In this document: one piece after another, positions 34,680 to 51,759 of the stretch
Layout of the letters: every line of letters begins with the position of its first letter
How positions within the stretch are numbered: position 1 is the stretch's first letter
Source: Rhododendron vialii
Lineage: Eukaryota; Streptophyta; Magnoliopsida; Ericales; Ericaceae
DNA length: 64,000 nt
Reading direction: 5' to 3'
NCBI RefSeq assembly: GCF_030253575.1
Contig: NC_080568.1
Coordinates: 33,383,001-33,447,000, forward strand
The notes under the pieces: model-generated
Seen by the model: the letters and a program-made list of their open reading frames with translations, nothing else
What the model was told of the DNA's origin: nothing
Database searches by the model: none
Position numbers and translations under genes: made by a program

Positions 34680-34731
<52 letters not shown>
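34680..34731. repeat. (GA)n microsatellite
   Basis: About 26 uninterrupted GA dinucleotides. Confidence 0.95.
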
Positions 34732-34733
<2 letters not shown>

Positions 34734-35296
34734 ATTTAAGATATGTCATTTCACGGTAGCTAGTGTACAAGAGCCGGATACACGAAAAATAGAAAAAAAA
34801 AGTCTCCCAACAACCTACTACCAACACCCTGCCTTCTAAGTTGGACTCCCCCAATTTGCCTAATAAACAAATGAGTTCATTTAAGGGAGACAACAAAAAC
34901 CTAACCCTAATCTTCTTCCAAGAGGGCATCGGGAGCTCACCACTTGACCAGCACACAAGAAGTTAAGACAACTAAAAACTGTACATTAGTGAAATTAAAC
35001 CCCGGAGAGCTCTTCACTGACGCTTGGTTTCCGGATTAGCTGATAGAACACACAGGAGCATGCCTGGAAAAAAGAAAGAAATGAAAGCCAGCAATGAACA
35101 TTGTTACTTACCCGAACTGCTGGCTTTCTGCCTTTCCTCAAACAGACATGGTTTCTGGAGCAAAGAACTCGATTTCATGCTGAAGATGTCAGACTCATCC
35201 TGCTAAAAAGACGGGCAGATAAAACAAAAGCAAAGAAAGCAGTACAAAGATAAAAGAGATGCAAAAATAGTTTGAAGTGAACTAGTGTTCAGAAGT

Positions 35297-40680
<5,384 letters not shown>

Positions 40681-41409
40681 AGAAAATAGGCAATAAACCC
40701 TACAATTAAAAGCAAATTGGGGGGCGGGGGGAGGGGGGTGAGGGAGGGGAGGGGGGGGCCTATACAAAGAACAATGGGACGTGAAATTCAACTACGAGGA
40801 CTTTCGTAATTAGAATTTCAGCCTCGGATAGAATCGGACAGTAGATCGTCCATATGGAATTGCACAACCCCATGAAACGCCAAAAAACCTAGATCATAAA
40901 AAACTATCAAAACCTAAGGATTAATGAGTGAACCCTATTGTCAGTGCCGAATCGAATCAAACGGCGGGGAAACCCTAAACGCTAGCTTTAATGGGAGATC
41001 AAGACCTTAAAATCTAAAGGCTTGAAAGGGGAGAATCTAAGGAGGGATTGTTGACTGAAACCCCAGATTATGCTATCAGGAAGAAGGACGATCAAAGGAA
41101 TCGAGTGAATCGATAATCGAGTGAGTACTGAAACCCTAATTCAGCGCCGAATCAAAATCAAACCGAAACAGCACGGGAAATCTAAGATGGATTGATGATT
41201 GAACCCCTAGATTAGAACAGACAACAGAGGGTGGAGTTCACCGAGGAGATTATTACTCCTATGTTTTACAGGACGAAGATCAAGGGAATCGAGCAAATCC
41301 ACAATCGAAAGAAAACGTGTGGACCCGCGACGAGACTTTATGGATTCTAAATTGGTGTGCGGCGATTTCAGACACAGAAAAGGAGAGTCTTTAGATCACC
41401 GCGTGAGAA

Positions 41410-41445
<36 letters not shown>

Positions 41446-41600
41446 TCGGAATCGGAATCGGAATCGGAATCGTTGTTTGATGAGGAGAGAGAGAGAAGAC
41501 TCGGAATAGAAAGTTCAAAGTACTAGCACTGTGTTTGGGTCCAACTCTAGATATTTTACTAATATATTTTGCGCCGACGGGGAAAGGGGGGTTATAGTGT
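40681..41600 (-). promoter_or_regulatory. Leader and proximal promoter of the poly(A) polymerase gene
   Basis: Upstream of the start codon the coding strand carries a G/C-run region (about 40718-40760), then leader-like sequence. At 41403-41473 a CT tract is followed by five tandem GATTCC-type hexamers (GGAATC on the plus strand). A transcription start was not identified. Confidence 0.4.
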
Positions 41601-42353
41601 CCAATCCGGTCCAATTTTCATTACCGTCCAGTCCGGTGCAGTGGGCCCCTCTCAGGCAGAGTTGCGAAATCCATTCCGTACGTACAGTACCGGTGCTTAA
41701 ACGGAACACAAACACTAAAGATCTGTTCCGGTTGAAATACCGGCCTATTCCGGCCAATACCGAATGTACCAGACGATACCGGTCTGTTTCGGACATTTTC
41801 CGGTGTTCCGACCGGTACAAAATTACCTTCTCTCTTTTCTTTTTTTTTACATTTTGTTTATGTTTATACTTAAAATTATGCAAAATAGTAGATATATATT
41901 AAATATATATATATAAAATATTAATTGCGGTAAATCCGGAACGGTACCGGGATACAGCCCGATACCGGTACATATCATTCTAGTAGTGAAAACGGTACGC
42001 TGGCCGGTACGGTATTGACAACTTTGCTCTCAGGTCTACAATAACGATTGAAAACGTTCATTTAGTATAACTCGTTGAATAAGTCATCCACACAAAATAT
42101 TCGTTTGAAAAAAACAAGATCAAAATATATTTGTATAAGAAAAAAAATGAGCAATTATCAGTTTTAATTTATTTTTTGTCACCGCATTTTTTTTTGTACA
42201 AGTCTATTTGGTTTATGTACCATATGATGTTTAAACAATCTAATTTTTTGACGCAAATTACATACTTAACGAGCTCTGCAAAATAAACGTTTCCGATCGT
42301 TGTTGTAGGCCAGTGAAACCAAACTGGACATAAAAAAAAACCGGACCGGAAAC
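41600..42353. mobile_element. Foldback MITE interrupted by a hAT-type element
   Basis: The left arm CAGTCCGGTGCAGTGGGCCC...TCTACAATAACGATTG, followed by AAAACGTTCA, matches the reverse complement of the right arm CAGTTTGGTTTCACTGGCCT followed by ACAACAACGATCG and GAAACGTTTA. The middle is AT-rich. The left arm is split by the 370-bp insertion at 41657-42026. Outer target duplications were not identified. Confidence 0.6.
41657..42026. mobile_element. hAT-type MITE (370 bp) with exact 8-bp target duplication
   Basis: CTCTCAGG flanks the element at 41649-41656 and 42027-42034. Ends are CAGAGTTGCGAAATCC and, in reverse complement, CAAAGTTGTCAATACC. The interior is full of CCGGTA and TACCGG words that pair across the element. 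An 8-bp duplication with short ends is typical of hAT elements. Confidence 0.85.
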
Positions 42354-42384
42354 TAACCCATGGAAGGGATGTGCGAAGTTGGAA

Positions 42385-42550
42385 AAATTATACAAGCGCA
42401 CTTGGGGCAAAAAAATCTTCAATGCAACAGTTATTTATAACGCTCTCTTATATGATATGGACTTCATACATTTATAGGTCTTACACCATGCGAAAGAGGC
42501 ATTATAAATAACCGTTGCATTGAAAATTTTCTCCCTTAGGGCGCCACCAT
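42385..42550. mobile_element. Small foldback MITE
   Basis: The left arm TTCAATGCAACAGTTATTTA followed by TAACGC mirrors the right arm, which reads TTCAATGCAACGGTTATTTA followed by TAATGC in reverse complement. Outer bases GCGCACTTGGGGCA and GCGCCCTAAGGGAG are also similar. The target duplication was not resolved. Confidence 0.65.
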
Positions 42551-42884
42551 GTAATGCTCAAGACCTCCTTCTACCACACATTTTGATGTAAAACTCAAAA
42601 TAAATGCATAAATCTCATTCAATACGTGGTTGAAAAGAGTCTGCGATGCCACCACGTGAGAGTGTCTAGCGACTAGCGGTATGGAATAATCCCTCGTGAA
42701 GTCGGCAGCAATTCCGTATGGTGGAGATTTTTTTATAGTATTTTTATAGTAGTGACGTCGACTACAAGGGAACCAGCTGGCAACCGACATTCGACACCTG
42801 CCACTTTGGGGACGGTTTCTTCTGGTGTCCCCCGCTCGAATTATGCACAATCTAAAGGGAGAAGTTTTTCGGATTAAAAAAAAG

Positions 42885-43687
42885 GGTGGCGCTAATGCCA
42901 CGACTCCTTTTACTACTGCCACGACTGTTTTAGAGGTTTGACTGTTTTATCTTTGCAGAGAGCTCTGTTAGTCTCTGATCCACCTTCTTTTTCCTTTTCA
43001 TTCTTGACCCATTTTTTCTCAATACTTGCTTAGCTGGATATTATCCCAATGCACATTTATCTCTCCAACCAACCTCCGTCGCCTCAATTTGTATCTGGTT
43101 TGCGTTTTCAACACAACAATAGAGGACACTGCAAGCAAAAACAACTCTAGATTATGCCTGCCTTTGGGATGTCCTCCTCCGCTGATCTACTGTATTTACA
43201 TTACACGACCTCTTCAATCCCAATCACTGCAATGAAAATCCCAAGTAACCATGGTAAATCGGAGCAGCTCTTCGCCTCTAACGCCATTAATGACTTTGAA
43301 ATCAATTAGAACGTTCCAATATTTTTGACGCTATAAGTGTTCCAGTTGCGATCCATTCCAATTTGATTTGCGTGGTTTGATGTCGATTTGGTCGATCAAG
43401 GTAGCCGCTGCAATTTTGGATTTGGAACATGGAGGAAATGAGAGGGGAGAAACGACAGTGGGTCTGAAGAAAGAAGAGAGAGAGAGAGGGAGAGAGAGGG
43501 AGCGGAGAGAAAATATGGGTCTGAGAAGAGAGAGAGAGCAAAAAAGTGAGAGGAGAGAGAAAAGGAAAGGAAGAGAGAGCCAAAAAGTTGTCTTTTGTTG
43601 TGCAGGACCCTCACGTGAGGGTAAAGTTGTCAAGTAGTTGAAAGAGTCGTGGCAGGATAGAAAAGAGTCGTGACATTATCATTTACC
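42885..43687. mobile_element. Possible gene-fragment-carrying MULE (about 800 bp)
   Basis: The left end has AATGCCACGACTCC...CTGCCACGACTG and the right end, in reverse complement, has AATGTCACGACTC...CCTGCCACGACTC. Outermost bases GGTGGCGC and GGTAAATG are weaker. The flanks are A-runs, so a 9-bp duplication (AAAAAAAAG versus nine A) cannot be proven. The interior is neither AT-rich nor repetitive like ordinary MITEs and includes a GA-rich block at 43470-43580 that looks like the CT-rich leader of a gene on the minus strand. Confidence 0.5.
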
Positions 43688-44332
43688 AAAAAAAAAATGA
43701 GAGAAGTTTTTCAGTATCGGGAGGGTGCTGGCCACGTGGTGCCAAGCACCATTTCGACCGTCCAAACGTGTAAGCAACAAATTATCATTCTAAACAAAAC
43801 ATCAAACTTTGCTTTCGAGGATCACGCTAACAAGCCTTGAAATATGCCTATAAAAAAATACATGACAATTGACTTGTCGTTGTAGCCCCAATTCTAAACA
43901 ATACTACGTCGTGCCATTGTCCTAGCCCTCTCCTCCATCTCCGTTTCACCTTTACGCAAATCTCATATGCTTATTTTTGAGCTCCCCATAAATTTTAGTG
44001 AGAAATCAAGTAGAAATATCACGTGACGATATTCTTGGAGCAATGCATTATTTTTGCCCCCAACTCACAATCTAGAGCCATCGACTCATGGAAGTTTCTT
44101 CCCTCTTTTTTTTTTGGAAAAATAAAGGACACACGTTTTTTTTTTTACTGTATAAAAAACCAAAGGAGAAAGGTTGATGATAAGATGATGCCAATTGACC
44201 AATAGGCAATAATAGTGCTCGTCCTTTTTGGTTGAGTGAATCGGTTCGTTTTCTCTACTGGATTGACTATGATTTTGTTTGGATAAATGAGCAGAGTTTC
44301 TTGCTCCAATATTGCCAAGTTTTCTTTATATA

Positions 44333-44567
44333 CTCCTTCCGTCCTAATTTTATTATCACCTTTCGGAATTTGTGCCACTTTCAATTGATTATATATTATA
44401 ATTTATAATATTTTATGTGATTTTAAAAATATTATATTATAGAACAAATCAAGATCTATTAAACAAAATTCATATTGGATATAAAATTCATTATCAATTT
44501 AAAGATATAACTAGTCTTTTTATCCAATTAAAATAGAATTGAGACAAGTAAATTAGGACGGAGGCAG
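44333..44567. mobile_element. Complete Stowaway-type MITE (235 bp)
   Basis: Ends are CTCCTTCCGTCCTAATTT and, in reverse complement, CTGCCTCCGTCCTAATTT. The dinucleotide TA flanks it at 44331-44332 and 44568-44569. TA duplication and the CTCCCTCCGTCC-type terminus define the Tc1/mariner-related Stowaway group. Confidence 0.9.
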
Positions 44568-45008
44568 TAGTTTGATGAAAATAGAAAGAAAGTGGAAAGA
44601 GAATCACATTGAAATTAATTGAATAGTTTTTCATGTTTGGTTTTTAAGGAGAGGATGATGAAAAAGAAAAAGAGGAGAGAAGGGAAAAGAGGAAGGAAAA
44701 TATAGGAAAATTGAATTTTTTTTTTTTAAAGATTTTTTCGTTTTCTCTGCCTACTGCGTAATAAAGAGGGAGAATAAAGTATATTTTCTCCTTCTCCTTT
44801 CTCCTTCCAAGGTTTAAAATCAAAACATTAGTTTTGAGCCTTGAAAAAACCAAACACACCCTAATAACTAACGTTAATGATAAAGCCCAAAAAGAAAAGA
44901 AAAGAAAGAGAGTACGTAGATTGTCCAAATATTTGTTTGTGGCCCCAGTACAAAATCAACTTTGATGACTCGTTTTAAATAATATCTTTAGATAGTAATA
45001 ATTAAAAT

Positions 45009-45195
45009 CTACGGCATCCGAGGTGTGTAAGGTGCTTGATCGGAGCACCATTTTTTCGTATATATATGTATATTGTATTTTTTTTTATAGAATTTTTGGA
45101 CGGCTCGGATCGGCCGTTCGGTGGCCGGAGACGACCCGGCGCGGCCGTCCCTACGATTTCGGTACCGACCCCGTCGGTACCAATATCATTTCTGT
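45009..45195. mobile_element. 187-bp relative of the nested element at 25213, 9-bp target duplication
   Basis: AATTAAAAT flanks it exactly at 45000-45008 and 45196-45204. The left part (GGCATCCGAGGTGTG, GGTGCTTGATC) corresponds to one inner arm of the 25213 element. The right part (AATTTTTGGACGGCTCGGAT then GGCCGGAGACGACCCGGCGC) corresponds to its right end. It ends TATCATTTCTGT, similar to TATGTAAATTCTGA there. It codes no protein. Confidence 0.75.
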
Positions 45196-45209
45196 AATTA
45201 AAATTGTAA

Positions 45210-46490
45210 CAATCGTCAACATTCTTTGAATTCAAAATCAACTTTGATGACTCATTTTTAAATCAAATCTTTAGGTTGGGAGTAATTATTAAAATCGTAA
45301 CGTCGTCAACATTCTTTAAATACAATTATAACGCGATTACGTGATAACGAATATTAGAACAATATTATTTGCTTTACTAATATTCTTTGCACACTAACTC
45401 AGAAAATGAACATAACACGTACTTCTAACGTGGACCACGTGCCTCTAACATGTACAGGTCCGTCTCTGAGGGAAGTCGAGGAAGGATTACAATGACAGTT
45501 TTCATTTTTATGTTTTCCATCTCATAGAAGAGTATATTTGTAATAATAGTAGTTTTTTTATTGTCTTTATTCAAGTTTAATCATCACACGAAAATAAGTA
45601 AAATTGGAATTTCTCAAGGACTCGGGTGGAGAGTAAGAGAACAGTGTAGTAGCCCAGCCCAGTCCGAATTGGGCCTCTTAGATTCAAACTTTGTATTTGG
45701 TCCATGAAAATCTCAGCCTAGGCCCATCATTTAGACCCATTATGTACTGGGCCAGATGCCCGATCTCCGTCATGTTCCAAATGCAACTCAGAATGGAGTA
45801 CATTTTTTTTTTTGAACTTCATACCCAAAGCTATTTAACTTCAATTTACTTTATCCTTCAATTTTTTGGCTAAGTTCCGCTAAGCTTTTCGAGCGTTTTG
45901 GTCTTATTCAATTTTTTGAGAAAGCAAATTTATAGTGAGTGGCATAGAAATTGACCCGGACATTCGATTTTTAAAAAAATAGTATTTTTCACAAAAGTAT
46001 GGAGAAATTTATTCCTATCTACATTTAGACTTTTTAATTTACATGTTCCTTTGTCATGATAATTGAAGTTTGGGAAACAAATAGCGATCTTTCGCAGTAA
46101 GGGTGTTTCTTTGAACAATTTTTTACAACAATAAGTCTAGGTACACTATACCATCCACTAAATGTTTTGTAGGGTTCATCTTGAATTTCAAAAAATTATA
46201 GAAAAATATTCATAAATTTTAAAATAATATATTATGCAGCCCTGTAAAAAATCAGCTCCAACAAATATCCGTAAGTATTATTTCTTGAATCGTAGTGTAT
46301 GTAGCATCTCTCTTTTTACAACCACAAATACTTAGACAAATACATTCACATTCTATACACACTACACGCCAACTATGTATGGGACCCGCAAATGACTGTG
46401 AGTGTGAATTTGAAAGATTTGTGAGGCATGTGGGTCGCCAGGGTCAGGGTTCAATTTTCTCTGTCTAAAAATTCATGTGCCTTTGTATCG
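45210..46490. other. Gene-free spacer upstream of the membrane-protein gene
   Basis: No coding region or clear element boundary is supported in this stretch. Confidence 0.5.
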
Positions 46491-46500
46491 GAAGTTTTTC

Positions 46501-46744
46501 TGGCCGTTAAATTGTATTTTTTTCTTTATAAATTCAACTGCTACAAAATCCCTCTTCACAGATGCACAGAAATTTTCAGCGCGGAAGATCTTGCCTCACC
46601 TCGTGTTATTACAAGATACTGATCCAACTGGTGGCAACTGGCAAGTTACGCACATGAGCCCTTGTGAAGCTCGCAGCTCCAACGGTCAAAAAATCGAGGG
46701 TTTAAAAATTTCAAGCAGGTATATAACGCCATCGCCAACGGTCC
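46501..46744 (+). promoter_or_regulatory. Cluster of three MSA-like (AACGG) mitotic promoter motifs with TATA box
   Basis: The M-phase-specific activator consensus YCYAACGGYYA, bound by MYB3R proteins, is matched exactly by TCCAACGGTCA at 46678-46688. A weaker match is GCCAACGGTCC at 46734-46744, and an inverted 10/11 match is TGGCCGTTAAA at 46501-46511. A TATA-like TATATAAC lies at 46720-46727. All are within 400 bp of the start codon at 46872. Confidence 0.6.
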
Positions 46745-46871
46745 TCTGGTTAGTGCCTTCCGCTCCCTGTTGCATTCTCTCTCCCTTCCAAACCAATCAA
46801 AGAGAGAGAAAGAAAAACTACAGTAATCTGAATCGCAAATTGCCATTCAAGAAGACGAGATTCCAAAGAAA

Positions 46872-49800
46872 ATGGACGATTCTGATAAGGGTTTGTTCTC
46901 CTCCTCGACAGCGACTATCAAGCCCTCTGCGATTCCGAAATTCTTAGCAACTGGTAATATTCTTCATCCCTTTCCTAAAATGGTACGAGATCTGGGCTAT
47001 ATGTACGTGTGTTTCAACTGGGTATCTTGAATATTTCAGTTTTGAGACAAAATAGAAGAAGATTTGAAATCTTGCAGTTATTACAGTGTAGCCATAGTAG
47101 TTGCTTGGTCTAATTTTCAATTACCCTTGTTTGTTTAGATTGTATAAATCAACAGGTGTTCTCTTTTTCATAGTTTCACATCCAATTACTCTAGGTTTAC
47201 ATCGGCATTGAAATCTTGGTATGATGTACCGTAGCAATTGTAGTTGCATTCGTGAAGATTCAGCATTTTCTCTCCACTTTCCAATCTGTTTGTTTTCCAA
47301 GAAACCAGGGATGCCATATCATCGTTTTGTTTTTGAGTTTGTTTTAGATTTGTAAACCAAGAGTTTTAGATTCCCTCTTTCCCCTTCAATTTTTGTGCGT
47401 TCCCCAAATTTCTCATAGTTTCACACCCAATGTATTCTAGTTTTGTAGCATGTGTTAAGAGATCTTTCTGCTAATAGATGCAGGACGACCGGATGAGAAT
47501 ACCCAAAACTGTGATAAAATGGTTTCAAAGATGCACAGTTTGCTAAAGAAATCACCAATCAAACACTTCATGTCACCCACCGTATCTGCAGCCTCCAAGG
47601 CTTCTGCTCCAAGAAATAAAGTCTTGGTCGAGAGAAATGAAGCTCTGAATTCCACCCAAACCCATCACAATAACACCACAAATCTTTATTCAAAAATTTC
47701 TCCTTTGTGTAGTACTGATAGTTCTGTCTCGAACCGGGTAACCCCAGTACAACGTAGGGGTTCTGAGTCTGATGATGATGAACAGAACACTTGTGTATCC
47801 GATTCATCTTTGGCTTATGATCCCTTGACAAATTATCTCTCCCCAAGGCCTAAGTTCCTCAGGTACAAGCCAGACCGGCGTCGCGAGATCTTTCTTGGTG
47901 AAGAAAATGAGATTGGGAAAGAAAATGTTGCGTCTGGTGTCAAATCACATGTTCGTTTAGATTCCCAGAGGGGTTTTGTGAAACAAGAAGATGGAGAAAA
48001 CATGACTGGGAATGAACAAGATGAAGGGTCTGGTGTCAAATCAAGTGCTTGTTTAGCTTCTCAGAGAAACATTTCTAAGGAAGAGAAGGTTCCATCTTCT
48101 GAAGAAGGTATTGTGGACCAAAAAGATGAAAAGATAAACGAACTGAATGGAGATCATCAGGAGGATGATTCTGATGAGGAAATTGAAGAGTTAGAAAAGG
48201 AGAATTATTCAGTTTTGAAAAATGTGATGGAATTTCTACTTGTAATTGGTATTCTTTTCTTATCTACCATTTATATTTGTTCCATGAACTCTCCTTCGCC
48301 TTCACTGACCTCACAAGCCTTGGGGCATCTCAAATATGGGTACCACAGAATTCAGAATTACACTTCAGAAGTCGATTTCCTTGAAGGTAGAAGTCTATCA
48401 TTTGTTCAAACAGAAGGGATGCAATATAATAGTAGTGTTGGTTTTGAAGAGGAAGCGAAAACTGAAGGAAACATCAAGGGATTGGTGGAAAGTGCTGATA
48501 AGTTGGTTGAAGTGGTAGATGTGGAAATAACTGTTGGTTTTCCTCCGGAAGAAAATGCAGAAAGTGAAGAAGTTCTTGATCAATTGAAGGGGATTGAACT
48601 CTCAAAAACTACAGAGAAGTCTGAATATGTGCAAGTGGAAGTAGAGGACAAAGCTGAAACAATTAAAGTAGTTTTCGACGATGGAGTTGAAAAGGAAGTG
48701 GTTGAAATCAAAATGGAGGAGAGGGTCGAAGAAGGCCTTACCAAAAATGCAGATGGTATTTCTAAAGGAGAGGTTGATTTAGTCATGGAATTTTTATTGG
48801 TTCTTGTGATGGCAGCATTGTCTCTATTGGGATTTCATTTTTGGCGAAAGAAAACCTCTTTGTCCATAGAAAAACCTCTTTCTGAATCTATCTTAGCAGA
48901 CAAAACCACCTCAGTAGGTCCAGTAGTAATTCCATATGTGGAAGAAGAACATGTTGAGAAAGTCGAGTCTTTTGTGAATCCTTCTTCATCTTTGCTTCGC
49001 TCAACGGAGGAAGAGTTTTACCAAATCCGAGCACCAACGGTGGAGTTGCTTGGAGAATTTGTGGTTGGAGAGGTTAGCAGTTCTATTAAGAGTTGTGGCA
49101 TGAAAAGTAAGATGATGGAAGTTGAAGTGAGCACCAGTTCTATTTTCCAAGAGAAGGGGACAGGGAGCAAGGCCCATGTTTTTTCTAGTCCAGTGAAGCC
49201 ATCTGCATCGGAGTTCTCTACTATGAATTCTCCTTCATATGGAAGCTTTACTGCTCAGAAGAAGATTTCAAAAAAGGAGGTACTCCCCTTGTCCCATTTT
49301 GTTTTTTTTTTTTGTTTTTTTGTTTTCTTCATTTTTTTGATTGTTTGATGTCTCAAGTTATTTGTTCATTTTGATTAATAAAAAAAAAAAAATACATGTT
49401 GAAATTGCGCCATATTCTTGAATTGAACTGAAGGGCATTTTTTAATAGTACCTGTTTGTAAAGTGCAACAATTGTGTTTCCTTATTAAGGTTGAATTCTC
49501 AAAATTGGCCAAGCAAAAGAGTAAAACACTGACTAGGCTTTCTTTGATTTCTGTAGACTTCAACTATGATTACTCGGTTTGAGTTTATCCTGAAGTTTGT
49601 TCATCTTGCCCCTGGCCCGAGACCACTGTAACTCAAAGTAGATACACCTTTTGGTAGACTATGGCTTAACTAGTGAATGTTTCTGATTATGTGCAGGATT
49701 GATTACCTCTATTCAATTTAAGAAAGTAGCTCAACTAGAAGAACTTTCAAGCATAGAATTTTCAGAACTTGAAGTCTGAAATTATTTGCTGTTTGTGTTT

Positions 49801-49898
49801 TGAAACAGGAGGGCACAGAAGGAGAGGTGAAGTCGGCGGCTGCAACTACAGTGAGGCGATCTAGCAGACTCCGTAGCCGTGCGGTAATGTCCCCATGA
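46872..49898 (+). CDS. Two-pass membrane protein of unknown function, plant-specific (657 aa)
   Basis: Exons are 46872-46953, 47478-49279 and 49809-49898; phases join cleanly (GT-AG) to 657 codons plus TGA. The start MDDSDKGLF is the first ATG after the CT-rich leader, and exon 1 continues as IPKFLAT then DAGRPDEN. Conserved-looking blocks are HFMSPTVSAASK followed by PRNKVLVERNE near residue 60, and the C-terminal RRSSRLRSRAVMSP. I recall similar words in uncharacterised plant membrane proteins but cannot name one with certainty. Hydrophobic segments lie at about 277-297 (VMEFLLVIGILFLSTIYIC) and 463-483 (VMEFLLVLVMAALSLLGFHF). The rest is acidic and Ser-rich, probably disordered. KEN motifs at 175-177 and 268-270 and several SP/TP sites suit a cell-cycle-regulated protein; that is inference. 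No enzymatic motif is seen. Confidence 0.85.
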
Positions 49899-49899
49899 G

Positions 49900-50600
49900 T
49901 CTTCAAGACTAGCTAACCCCCTTGGATTATTTGGAAACTTTCCAAAATTTGAAGCATAATCATCCTGTGTTTGTACCTAATTTGTCCACCTACCTTCCAC
50001 TCTGTGCTAATTAGGAAGACTGAAGGGGAGGGTTGTCTACAATCTTCTGTGATCTCATGTAGGAACTGAATTTGAATTTTTATGAAACGATGCAGAATTC
50101 CCATTGAGGAGCCTCTCACATTGAGGAGTTGCATTTTGTGCTCTGTGTTCATAAATCTTGTGGGAATTTATTGTGTTTCCATGTACAATTCTCCTCCTCA
50201 TGAAATTAATGTTTTCTCGACAAGGATATGAATTTCCGTTCCACCAAATGGAGCTCAAGGGAACTATGTGAAATATCCAAATTGATCAAACTTGTGAATA
50301 GTGTTATTTTTGTGCTAGTTCATAAATCTCAAGGAACATTAATGTTTCTACACATCTCTTGCACCAAATAGGCCTTAGGGAATAGGTTTATTGCAGTGCT
50401 AGTAATTGAATAAATTTATGCCTCTCTTATTCCATTGATGATTGAACCGATAAGCTTTTATCTGAAAAAAAAAAAACTAAAGATTCAGCAAAAATAAAAT
50501 GAACCAATTTCAAGTCACTTCCATATAACACAATGAACTGATCCCAATTTCAAGAACGAGGAACTACATAATAGTATCAAAGCATTTCGTATTTACATCT
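49900..50600. other. 3' region of the membrane-protein gene and spacer
   Basis: Probably holds the 3' untranslated region. The (TC)n run at 50601-50623 closes it. No other feature is seen. Confidence 0.4.
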
Positions 50601-50654
50601 CTCTCTCTCTCTCTCTCTCTCTCATGTTGGAAGTAACCAGCCAAGCAGGTAATC

Positions 50655-51682
50655 TCATTCCAACTTATTTTGTGAGTGAACCCGAGGAGGCCTGCAACAA
50701 CTTACAAAACTACCTCTTCTACTACTCGGAGAAGACAAGGATGACAATGAACCCCTTGAAGTTTTCTTTGATATAATGGGCTTTGGAATTAGAGTGTAAG
50801 ATCTGCATCTGTCTAATCCGCCTGCATAGCTCTTTGATGCCTTGATCATTTGCCTTCTGGAAAGGGTACTTTCTTTCTTGGGAAGATCCTCTATGCTTGT
50901 CACCCTTGATAGAGTTGTAAAAGATTGAGACTTTCCCTGGTAGAACTTAGAAAGTCCCCTCCTGCATATGATCCAAAGTTCTACTTTAGTATCTAAACTT
51001 ACAACTTTTTGTTTCCTAAATAAATGTATCTTGCGTTTTTTTTTTTTTTTTTTTTTTTTTGTGTTTTAGAGATTTATTGTATGCTTTATTTTTTTTTTTT
51101 TTTTCTGGGTTGGATTGAAACCATCTTTTAATTGCATAAAACTACCCAACAAAGACACCAGAATATCAAACGATGAGAGAAAGAATCCTATTCACCTGTA
51201 AGATGCCTATCAAAGATGCCCGAATATCGAACCATGAACGGAGAAAGGCATGAGAGAAAATTGTATCGGCTAATTGTGAATTTGGCCCATTTTTTGACTA
51301 TGAGGACACCATGTACATTTCTGATGATCTGAATCCTAGAGCTAGAAAACACTTACTTGATGGGTAGTTGTGCCATGAGATCTGATAAATCATCCAAGGA
51401 TGATGATGAAGAATTATTTGTTGATGAAGTCGCATCATCTACCATTTCTGATGAAGTCGCATCATCTACCATTTCTGATGAAAACAATGATGATCCATTT
51501 GAAACTGTTGAATCTCCAAGGGAGGAGGATGTAGATGACGATGGTGATGTAGCATTCATCTTGTAGGTATGATCATCATCTTCGCCATCTATGATAGTCC
51601 ACTGATCATGATCATCATCTTTCCCATGGCCAACATATGGAGAGCATGGGCTTTGTGCCATCTGCCTTTTGCCTTCACCCAT
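50655..51682 (-). CDS. OXIDATIVE STRESS 3-like protein (210 aa)
   Basis: Two exons, 51357-51682 and 50655-50961, join through a GT-AG intron (phase 2) to 210 codons plus TGA. The conserved OXS3/O3L core spans the junction: DLSDLMAQLPIKRGLSKFYQ, then GKSQSFTTLSRVTSIEDLPK (residues about 97-137). The N-terminal part is low-complexity Ser/Asp/Glu with an exact 9-residue repeat; the C-terminal part is basic and Ser-rich (SYAGGLDRCRSYTLIPK, then SSLSSPSSRRGS). In Arabidopsis OXS3 and its relatives are nuclear proteins linked to tolerance of heavy metals and oxidative stress; that is family knowledge. Start ATG 51682 (MGEGKRQMAQSP) is preceded by a GAA/GGA-rich leader. The intron holds long T-runs. 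Confidence 0.88.
51423..51476 (-). repeat. Exact 27-bp tandem duplication in OXS3-like exon 1
   Basis: The 27-base unit is repeated twice without a mismatch and keeps the reading frame. It gives two successive copies of a 9-residue acidic block (SSEMVDDAT). A third partial unit begins at 51477. Confidence 0.95.
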
Positions 51683-51759
51683 AGCTGAAATGGAAGAACA
51701 AATTAAGGTCTCAAATGGAAGAACAAGAAGAAGAAGAACAATAAGAAGAAGGAAGCGGA

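Noticed and set aside
34567-34956. 129-codon minus-strand ORF
   Set aside because: It runs through a (GA)26 microsatellite and has no homologous domain that I can see.
43302-43637. Several overlapping ORFs in the GA-rich block
   Set aside because: They are produced by the repeat being open in all frames, and no domain is recognised.
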